Source: Ketogulonicigenium vulgare WSH-001
Lineage (GTDB): Bacteria > Pseudomonadota > Alphaproteobacteria > Rhodobacterales > Rhodobacteraceae
Direction: 5' to 3'
Assembly (NCBI RefSeq): GCF_000223375.1
Contig: NC_017386.1
Coordinates: 62,001 to 126,000, forward strand
Length of the DNA stretch: 64,000 nt
A program made the position numbers and the translations under genes. Below the pieces are notes generated by a model. The model searched no databases. It had not been told where the DNA came from and was given only the letters and a program-made list of their open reading frames with translations. Shown in pieces: positions 1-9,100 of this stretch; the first letter of the stretch is position 1; each line of letters starts with the position of its first letter.

Positions 1-2
1 GC

Positions 3-2147
3 GTAGGCAGCAACTACCTAATCGAGCATTCCGCCGGTAGCGGCAAGAGCAACACCATCGGCTGGCTCACACACCGGCTGGCGTCACTTCATGACGACAA
101 GAACGCACGCGTGTTCGACAGCGTGGTCGTGATCACCGATCGCGTGGTGCTGGATAAGCAGTTGCAGGACACGATCTATCAGTTCGAGCATAAGCACGGC
201 GTCGTGCAGAAGATCGACGAAAGTTCGCGCCAGCTGGCGGAAGCCCTGGAAAGCGCCGTGCCGATCATCATCACTACCTTGCAGAAGTTCCCCTTCGTCT
301 CGCGTCAGCTCGCTAAGATGGCGGAGGAGCGCGGGGAAGCGAATAGCGGCACGCTAAGGTCACGGCACTGCGCCGTTATCATCGACGAAGCGCACAGCTC
401 GCAGGGCGGCGAAACGGCGACCGACCTCAAGGAGGTTCTGGGCGGCCAGGGCCTTCGCGAGGAAGCCGCGAAATACATGGCCGAGAACGACGAAGAGGAT
501 GTAGAGGAACTCTACCGCTCGATGGCGAAGCGCGGGCGGCAGGCGAACTTGAGCTTCTTTGCCTTCACCGCAACACCGAAGCACAAGACCTTCAAGGTTT
601 TCGGACGCGATGACAAGCCCGCCCATCGCTACACAATGCGGCAGGCGATCGAGGAAGGGTTCATCCTCGACGTGCTGAAGCACTACACGACCTACGCCAC
701 CTATTTCCGGCTCCTAAGGGCGAGCGAAGACGATCCGAACGTCGAGCGGAAGAAGGCTGCCCGCGCGCTCGCCCGCTTTCTCAAGCTGCATCCTCACAAT
801 ATCGCCCAGAAGACGGAGGTGATGATCGAGCATTTCCACGCCGCGACCCAGCACAAGATCGGTGGCCGTGCCAAGGCGATGGTAATCACGGGTTCGCGCC
901 TCGAAGCGGTCCGCTACAAGCAGAGCTTTGACCGCTATATTAAGGATAAGGGCTATGCCATCAAGTCGCTGGTGGCCTTCTCCGGCATTGTCACGGACGA
1001 CAGGCTGAAGGATGTCGCCTACACCGAAGAAGGGATGAATCTCGGCGTCCGTGAGAAGGAACTGCCAGAGGTTTTCTCCACGCAGGAGTATCAGGTGCTG
1101 CTCGTCGCCGAGAAGTACCAAACGGGCTTCGACCAACCCTTGTTGCACACAATGTATGTCGACAGGCGGCTTGCTGGCATTCAGGCAGTTCAAACGCTAT
1201 CGCGCCTGAACCGTATCCATCCGCTGAAAGAAGACACCTTCGTCCTCGATTTCGTCAACGAACGAGATGAAATCCGCGAGGCATTCAAGACCTATTTCGA
1301 GGGCGCCGAGGTAGGCGAGGACGTCGACCCAGCCCGAATGTATGAGATAAAGAGCGAACTCGACGCCGACGGAATCTATATCGGCGAGGACGTTGAACGC
1401 TTTAGCGCCGTCTATTTCAAGCCGCGCCAACGCCAGAGCCCGAACGATCATCAGTTGATGAATGCGGCACTTGATCCGTGCGTGGCCCGTTTCAAGGAGC
1501 TTCAGCAAGAAACTCCGGACGAGGCTGAGCTGTGGCGCGGCAAGCTATTGGCCTTCTGTAGCCTCTATGGGTTCCTCAGCCAGATCATTCCCTATCAGGA
1601 TACGGACCTTGAGCGCCTGTATGTTTTCCTGCGTCACCTCGCGACCAAGCTGCCGAAGCGCGGCGCTGGGCCGTCTTACCAGTTCGATGACGAGGTGCGG
1701 CTTGAGTATTATCGTCTGCAGAAGATCAGCGAAGGCTCGATCAGCCTGAGCAATGGCCAGGCCAACCGGCTCGATGGTCCCTCGGAAGTCGGAACCGGCG
1801 TGCTGCATGAGGAAGCGGTTCCACTGTCGCGGCTCATCGATGTCGTCAACGACCGTTTTGGTACTGATTTTAATCAGGCCGACCAGTTGTTCTTCGATCA
1901 GATTGTCGAAGCGGCAATCTCTGATGTGGCCCTGAAGCAGGCGGCGACTGTCAATCCGGGTGACAAGTTTGAGCTGGTGTTCAAGAATTTGCTGGAAGCA
2001 CTGTTCGTGGAGCGAATGGACCAGAACGAAGAAATTTTCGCCCGCTTCATGAACGACAAGTCCTTCCAAAAAGTCGTTACGGGTTGGCTGTCGTCTGAAG
2101 CCTATCGCAAGCTCAACCATTCGTTAGAAGATACACCTGCTGATTAA
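3..2147 (+). CDS. hsdR: Type I restriction enzyme R subunit, 3' part (5' end outside window)
   Basis: Motor part of a type I restriction endonuclease R (HsdR) subunit, which translocates DNA with ATP and cuts unmethylated DNA as part of an HsdRMS complex. The frame is open from base 3. Walker A (HSAGSGKS) lies at 27-50, upstream of the first in-frame GTG at 111, so the gene begins outside the window and 111 is not the true start. DEAH box (IIDEAHSS) near 377-400, SF2 motif III (FTATP) near 563, motif VI-like QTLSRLNR near 1189, then the usual helical C-terminal region to the TAA. The N-terminal nuclease domain, hsdM and hsdS are not visible and should lie to the left. No internal stop, so the visible part is intact. 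Confidence 0.95.
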   Translation, partial: VGSNYLIEHSAGSGKSNTIGWLTHRLASLHDDKNARVFDSVVVITDRVVLDKQLQDTIYQFEHKHGVVQKIDESSRQLAEALESAVPIIITTLQKFPFVSRQLAKMAEERGEANSGTLRSRHCAVIIDEAHSSQGGETATDLKEVLGGQGLREEAAKYMAENDEEDVEELYRSMAKRGRQANLSFFAFTATPKHKTFKVFGRDDKPAHRYTMRQAIEEGFILDVLKHYTTYATYFRLLRASEDDPNVERKKAARALARFLKLHPHNIAQKTEVMIEHFHAATQHKIGGRAKAMVITGSRLEAVRYKQSFDRYIKDKGYAIKSLVAFSGIVTDDRLKDVAYTEEGMNLGVREKELPEVFSTQEYQVLLVAEKYQTGFDQPLLHTMYVDRRLAGIQAVQTLSRLNRIHPLKEDTFVLDFVNERDEIREAFKTYFEGAEVGEDVDPARMYEIKSELDADGIYIGEDVERFSAVYFKPRQRQSPNDHQLMNAALDPCVARFKELQQETPDEAELWRGKLLAFCSLYGFLSQIIPYQDTDLERLYVFLRHLATKLPKRGAGPSYQFDDEVRLEYYRLQKISEGSISLSNGQANRLDGPSEVGTGVLHEEAVPLSRLIDVVNDRFGTDFNQADQLFFDQIVEAAISDVALKQAATVNPGDKFELVFKNLLEALFVERMDQNEEIFARFMNDKSFQKVVTGWLSSEAYRKLNHSLEDTPAD

Positions 2148-2248
2148 TGATCGGGTGTCAAAAAGCTTGTTAGATAGCGATTTCCAGGGAGTGTCGGTAT
2201 CGGTAGTTGCGTGTCCCCGCAACCAACGATACGCGCGTCTTCAAATAA

Positions 2249-2272
2249 CCTCCCGTAAAACGGAGGCTTTTT
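2249..2272 (+). terminator. Rho-independent terminator after hsdR
   Basis: CCTCC(C)GT and ACGGAGG form a stem with a short A-rich loop, followed by CTTTTT. It lies about 100 nt after the hsdR stop. The single bulged C is the only imperfection. Confidence 0.6.
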
Positions 2273-3007
2273 GCCGTTCGGATGCCAAGCCCGCAAAAAG
2301 AATCAAAACGCAAAACGCCAATAACCACAATCGCAGCTGACGCACACCAGCCGCGACAACCCTCAAATACAAAACGATAGACAACAAACTAGAAACGCAG
2401 CAGCGGAAAGGCGCCCTGAAAGCGCCTTTGAACGCGACGATAGGCCATAACAGCATGCGTCTTCTGTCGCCGGCACTGCCCAGTCGAGGCTCGCCATCCC
2501 GACCTTGATGGTCAGACAGAACCGGATCGCCTCGTCCAAGAACACAGAAGCGCATCGCTGGCGAGCATCATGCAGAGCGAGCCAGATCAGCGGCGACCCG
2601 CATGCGCGACGTCAAGCAGTGGAGCTGGGCCAGTTCGTCGGTGGGTAGCGGGCAGGTGTCGGCTGGCGCATAAAGATCGCCTAAACCCACGGGCTCACGA
2701 TGTGAAACCCGCGCGCTCAGAGTGCTGCTAAAACGCCAAGGGGCGGCGTCAATCTATCGAAATGATCGGCTATTTCGAATACTGGCTTGCGTTTTCGACC
2801 TGCACACCTCATCCTCGGGTAAGAACTTGGTCCTGCGTTGAGAAAACTCCGCCTGACACCGCTCGCCTTGATATCCGAAAATCGTCGCAACCCCCGTATG
2901 ACCGGGATCATTGCGACAGTTGGCTCTGACGTCGCATCGCACCCCTATAAGGGGTCACTCCCCATATCCGTTCCTCATCGGGACCGGACCATCAAAGGAA
3001 AATTCCC
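2273..3007. other. Intergenic region without an intact gene
   Basis: No convincing coding frame. It holds a symmetric hairpin at 2407-2429 (AAAGGCGC, 7-nt loop, GCGCCTTT) and a short IS5-like transposase remnant at about 2460-2545. The rest (2560-3000) shows no recognisable feature. A CCCCTATAAGGGG palindrome at about 2942-2954 lies just upstream of the small gene at 3008. Confidence 0.5.
2460..2545 (-). mobile_element. IS5-family transposase remnant (degraded)
   Basis: Minus-strand translation gives DEAIRFCLTIKV followed closely by ASLDWAVP. IS5-family transposases carry similar blocks, of the type DxAIxxCLTxKV ... GLDWAVPD, separated by about 25 residues. Here the intervening stretch is deleted and no catalytic DDE region remains. 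This is recognition from memory of the family pattern, not a search result. Inverted repeats and target duplications were not found. Confidence 0.4.
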
Positions 3008-3145
3008 GTGGCCAAGGAAAACAAACGCGGTAACCGCGAAGTCAAAAAGCCCAAACAGGTCAAGGCCACCACCGCCGTCGCGGTGCCCTTGTTCGAGAAA
3101 GCTGCCCGGATTGGCGCGGACGCGCCGAAGAAGAAAAAGTCTTGA
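3008..3145 (+). CDS. Small basic conserved protein (45 aa)
   Basis: A 45-residue lysine-rich protein starting MAKENKRGNREVKKPK and ending in KKKKS. GTG start at 3008 with AAAGGA seven bases upstream. Small proteins with an NRE(V/A/I)KKPK core are widespread in Proteobacteria as uncharacterised ORFs. I recognise the pattern but know no function. There is no signal peptide or membrane segment, and the charge suggests nucleic-acid or ribosome association (inference). Its TGA stop overlaps the putative TTG start of the glucan synthase (TTGA at 3142-3145), so the two genes may be translationally coupled. Confidence 0.7.
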   Translation: MAKENKRGNREVKKPKQVKATTAVAVPLFEKAARIGADAPKKKKS

Positions 3146-6100
3146 TCCGCCGCCTCCTCTTTGCTGCCGCGTTGCGACTAAAACCGGCCAGAAGGGGGGA
3201 GGCGAAAGCCGAGACAGACCATGGTTCGGACAGAGTGCTCGCGCGCGGAGCCAGCCTCTGGTCTGATACCGAACCCGTTCGGGCTGAACTGTTCAGTGTC
3301 GAGCGGCTGGAACAGCACGCTGCCACGCTGGCCGCGGCGCAGCCGGTTGCCGCCCGCGCCCGCAAAGTGCCGCCGCTGCGCCAGCGCCTTGACGATAACG
3401 CCAAGGTTCTGCTCGCGGCTTGGCGGGCAAGCGAGAATGAGCTGGCCGCCGGGCGGGACGTCGTGCCGGCCGCGAACTGGCTGATCGATAATTTCCACTT
3501 GGTCGAGGCGCAGATCCGCGAGATCCGCAACGACCTTCCCGATGGCTATTACCGCCTGCTGCCAAAGCTCGCCACCGGCCCTTTTGCGGGCTACCCGCGG
3601 GTCTTCGGGCTCGCTTGGGCCTTTGTCGCGCATACAGACAGCCACTTTGACCCAAAGACCCTGCGCCGCTTTTTGGTGGCCTATCAGACCGTCCAGCCGC
3701 TGACGATCGGTGAGACCTGGGCTGTTGCCATCACTTTGCGTATCGTGCTGATCGAAAACCTGCGCCGTCTGGCGGATCAGATGACGCGGGGCCGGGCCGA
3801 GCGGCTGGAAGCGGACAATTTTGCCGACCGCCTGTCGGTTCCGGGCCAGGCCCATGCCGCCCTTCTGTCTGAAGCGGCAAACCGGGCACGGGGGCCCTTG
3901 TCCGAGGTCTTTGCCGCACAGCTTGCCAAGCGACTGCGCGACCTTGATCCGCGCACCACCCCCGCGCTTGGCTGGCTCGAGGAGCGGCTGGCAGCTCAGG
4001 GCACCACGGTCGATACCGTGGTCCGCCACGCGCAAGAGCGCCAGGGGGCCTCAAACGTCACGCTGCGCAATATCGTCACCGCCATGCGCAGTATTTCGGC
4101 CACCGACTGGGCGGATATTTTTGAAAGCGTCAGTCTGGTCGAGGCGGGTCTTCTGGCCCATCCAGGCTATGGTGCGATGGATTTCCCAAGCCGCAATCTC
4201 TATCGCAGCGCGGTCGAAGATCTGGCGCGCGGCAGCGCATTGAGCGAGACGGCCGTGGTCGCTTTGGCCTGCGCGCAGGCGGCCGCAGAGCCGCCCGGGA
4301 CGGTAAAGGCAGATCCTGGCTGGTCGCTTATCGCTGCCGGTCGGCAGGCGTTTGAACAGAAAATCGGCTTTCGGGCGCCCGCCCGGTTGCGGTGTCGCCG
4401 CTGGGGGATTGCCAGCGGCCTCAGCGGGTATCTTGGCGCCATCGCCATTGTGACGCTGGCACTGCTGTCGTTTGGCGCGATGTGGATCGCAGGGGGCGCA
4501 ACCGGCTGGCTGTGGCTGCTGGCGATGGTGATTCCGGCCAGCGGCATTGCGGTGTTGTTGGTGGACCGCGTGGTCAGTGCAGGGGTTGGGGCGACGCTGC
4601 TGCCGGGGCTGGATCTGCGGGCGGGTGTGCCCTCTGCGCTGCGCACGGTGGTCGCAGTGCCTGTGCTGATCTCGGGGGCGGAGGAGCTGCGGGCACAGAT
4701 CGAGGCGCTTGAGGTGCATCACCTGTCGGGGGCCGGGGGAGATCTGACCTTCGTGCTGCTGACCGACGATCTGGATGCCCCCGAGGGCGTGATGCCCGGC
4801 GATGCAGCCCTGCTGACACAGGCGAGCGAGGGTATCGCAGCCCTGAACCAAAAGCATCCGCCCGGCCCTGCGGGGCCGCGTTTTTTGCACCTGCATCGCC
4901 CGCGGCAGTTCAACGCCGCCGAGGGTGTCTGGATGGGGTGGGAGCGTAAGCGCGGCAAGCTGCACGAACTGAACCGGCTTTTGCGCGGTGCAACAGATAC
5001 GGGTTTTCGCGATCCCGCAGGTCTGGTGCCGTCTGCTCCAACCGATGTGCGCTATGTTATTACGCTCGATGCCGATACGCGGATGCCCCGCGATACGGCG
5101 GCGCGGCTGATCGGCAAGATTGCACATCCGCTGAACCGCCCGGTGTTCGATCCGGCGCAGGGGCGCGTGATCAGCGGCTATGGCATCTTGCAACCGCGCG
5201 TCACCCCGGCGCTAGAGCCGGGCACCTCTGCGACGATCTACCAAAAAGCGACGGCCGGGCCCGGGGGGATGGACCCATATGCCGCCTCGGCATCGGATGT
5301 GTGGCAGGATATGTTCGGCGAGGGGTCGTTCACGGGCAAGGGCATCTACGACATCGACGCGTTCGAGGCGGCGATGCAGGGCCGGGTGCCCGACAATACC
5401 CTTCTGAGCCATGATCTGCTGGAGGGTATTTTCGCCCGCGCGGGCCTTGCATCCGATGTAGAGCTGGTCGAGGTTTTTCCGGGCCGTGTCGATGTCGCCG
5501 CCCGCCGTCAGCACCGCTGGACGCGCGGCGACTGGCAGCTGTTGCGCTGGCTGTTTGCGCCTGGTGTTCCGCTGCTGGGCCGGGTCAAGATGGCCGATAC
5601 GCTGCGCCGCGCGCTGATGGCACCTGCGATGATGGCAGCGCTGACGCTGGGGTGGATGCAGCCTGGCCCGGTCGCGCTGATTGCGACGGTGCTGCTGTTG
5701 GCCGCGCTTGCACTGCCGGTGATCTGGCCCGCCATCATCGGTGTCATTCCGCGCCGCTGGGGGTTTGATCCGTCAAGCCAGTTGCGCCAGTCGGCAGGGG
5801 ATCTGGGCATTGCGGGCCTGCAGGTGGGCCTGGGTGTGACGTTCCTTGCCGATACGGCGTGGCGGATGATGGATGCGGTGACGCGCACCCTCTGGCGGAT
5901 GGGCGTTTCGCACCGCCATTTGCTGGAATGGACGACGGCGGCGCAGGCCTCACGCGGGGGGGTGCCTGGTCTTTGGAGCATGGTGCGCTTTATGGCGGGG
6001 GGCATGGGCCTTGGCCTCGTGCTGGTGGCGGGTGCCGTGGCGCTTGCGCCCGGGGCGGCGCCCTTGGCGCTTCCTTTCGCAGCGCTGTGGATCTGTGCCC

Positions 6101-9100
6101 CGCTGATTGCATTGTGGATCAGCCGCCCGCCGGCTCTTTCCGAGCAGGCCACCCTGACCCCCGAGGCCGCGCGCGATCTGCGCCTGATCGCCCGCGCGAC
6201 CTGGCACTATTTCGAGACCTTTGTAACGGCAGAGCACAACCATCTGCCGCCCGACAACCACCAAGAGATCCCGGTGCCGCTGACGGCGGCGCGCACCTCA
6301 CCCACCAATATGGGCCTTTATCTGCTGTCCTGTGTTGCCGCACGCGACTTTGGATGGATCGGAACGGCGGCAGCCGCTGCACGGATAGAGGCCACACTGG
6401 CCACCATGCAGTCGCTGACAAAGCACAAGGGGCATTTCTACAACTGGTATAGCACGGCCGATGGCCAAGTCCTGAATCCGGCCTATGTATCGTCGGTCGA
6501 CAGCGGCAATCTGGCGGGGCATCTGATCGCGCTGGCGAATGCCTGCGAAGCCTGGGCCGAAGGCGGCGATCACCCGGACCCCGCCACCCTTCGGACAGGC
6601 CTTATGGACACGCTGCAGGTTGCGCGCGGGGCTTCGGACGCGGCCGGGATATCGGTCCTTTTGGATGGTATCGCCGCGGCAATCCTTGCCCCGGGGCCAC
6701 CGCAGGCCAACTGGCCTGTCGCCCTACGTCTGGCCATTCGGGCCAAGGCCGCGCTGCCGCCTGGCCCCGCGACCGATGATCTGCGCGCCTGGCTAGGCGT
6801 GTTTTGCGATCAATGCGCTGCCGCTGCGCAGACAGATCCGCTGCACGACCGGCTGATGGCGCTCGGGTCGCAGGCACGGGCCATGGCGCTGGCGATGGAT
6901 TTTGCCTTCCTGTTCGATCCTGACCGCAAACTTCTGTCGATTGGCTGGTCGCGGGACGAAAATGCGCTGGATGAAAGCTGCTATGATCTTCTGGCCTCCG
7001 AAGCCCGGCTGGCCAGCCTCTTTGCCATTGCGAAGGGCGATGCGCCGGTGCGTCACTGGTTCCGGCTGGCGCGCACCGCCACACCCGCGCGCGGCGGCGC
7101 GGTGCTGGTGTCCTGGTCGGGCTCGATGTTTGAATATTTGATGCCCGCGCTGGTGATGGAGGAACCCTCTGGCAGCCTGCTTGATCAGACCAATCGCCAG
7201 GTGGTGGCCGGGCAATGCGCCTATGGCCGCAGGCGCGGCGTCCCTTGGGGGGTGTCTGAATCCGGCTTCAACGCCCGCGATCTCAATATGAATTACCAGT
7301 ATTCCACCTTTGGCATTCCGTGGATGGGACTGAAACGCGGTCTGGCGAGTGATTTGGTGGTAGCGCCCTATGCCACGGGGCTGGCGGCGATGTTCATGCC
7401 GGATGAGGCTCATCGCAACTATGCCGCGCTGGATGCGGCGGGGGGGCGTGGTCGCTATGGGTTTTACGAGGCGCTGGATTTCACCCCCTCGCGCCTGCCC
7501 GAAGGGGACAAAGTCGCCGTGGTGCGCAGCTATATGGCGCATCATCAGGGCATGACCATTCTCGCCATCGCCAATGTCTTGCACGCGGGCCGGATGCGGA
7601 CGCATTTCCATACCGAGCCGATGATCCGGGCCAGCGAACTTTTGCTGCAGGAACGCATTCCGCGCAACATTCCGGCTGCGATCCAGCGCTCTGAAGCGAT
7701 GGAGGTGACGCCCGGCTCTACCGTGCTGGAACTGCACCGGATGATGCAGATTTTGGGTATGCCAGAGGGGCCGCCCGTCAGCCATATCCTGTCGAATGGA
7801 AACTATACGGTGATGCTGACCGCGACGGGCGGAGGCTATAGCCGCTGGGGCGAGATTGCGCTGACACGCTGGCAGGGCGATGCCACCCGTGACGCAGATG
7901 GCCCGCAGATATGGTTGCGCGACCTGCAAAGCGGGCAGATCCACGCAATGGCCGAGACCAATCGGTTCGATCACCGCGAGGTGCATTTCTTTGAGGACCG
8001 CGCTGTCATCTTGCGCAGCGACGGCACCCTGTCGAGCCAGATGGATGTGCTGGTCTCGGCCGAGGATGACGCCGAGGTGCGCCGCGTGTCTGTCAGCTCC
8101 ACCTCTCGTCGCGCGCGCGAGATCGAGCTGACGTCCTGCGCGGAGCTGGTCCTGACCACCCCGGCCGCGGATAACGCCCATCCCGCCTTTGCCAAGATGT
8201 TCGTTCAGACGGAATACCTGCCAGAGTTCGGCGCGATCATCGCGACGCGCAGGCCGCGCGCGCCCGATGATCCGGCGGTCTGGGCGGCACATTTTCTGGT
8301 AGTCGAGGGCGAGCCCACGGCGGCCCTGCAATATGAGACAGACCGTGCCGCTTTTATCGGGCGCGACAATGACCTGACCTGCGCGCAGGGCCTGAAGGCA
8401 GGCAGCAAGCTGGAGGGCGGTATCGGCACCGTCCTTGATCCGGTCTTTGCGCTGCGCCAGCGTGTCAGAATTCCGGCGGGTGGCACCGTGCGGGTCTCGT
8501 TCTGGACGGTGGCGGCGCCCACGCGCGCGGCGCTGCTCGACCTGATCGACCGTCACCATGACCGCAGTGCCTTTGACCGGGCAAAGACGCTGGCCTGGAC
8601 CCAGGCACAGGTGCAGTTGCGCCATCTGGGTATCACGCCCGCGCAGGCGGCGGCGTTTCAGCGCCTGACCGGCCCGATCCTATATGGCGATCTGCGGTTC
8701 CGCGCCCGGCCTGACCTGATCGCCCAGGGTGCGGGCAAGCAATCTGCGTTGTGGCCCATGGGGTTCTCGGGCGATTTGCCCATTGTGGTTTTGCGCATCG
8801 ACGATCCCGCCGATATGGCGCAGGTGCACGAGATGCTGCGGGCCCAGGAATATTGGCGCGGCAAGCGGCTTGCGGTCGATCTTGTGATCCTGAACGAGCA
8901 TCCGGCCTCTTATGTGCAAAGTCTGCAATCCGCGATCGAAGCGGCGCTGCGGGCCAGCCGCAGTCCCGATGAGGGCGCGGGGCGCGGACAGGCCTATGCC
9001 CTGCGCGCCGATCTGATGCTGCCTGCGGCGCGCGCATTGCTGATCTCGGTGGCGCGGGTCGTGCTGGTGGCACGGCGCGGCACGCTGGCCGAACAGGTCG

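Noticed and set aside
2838..3266. 142-codon + frame spanning the small basic gene
   Set aside because: Overlaps both the 45-residue gene and the synthase start, with Pro/Arg-rich composition and no ribosome site.
6793..8625. 610-codon open frame on - inside the glucan synthase gene
   Set aside because: Lies fully inside the 2820-residue synthase, His/Arg-rich shadow composition, no ribosome site.
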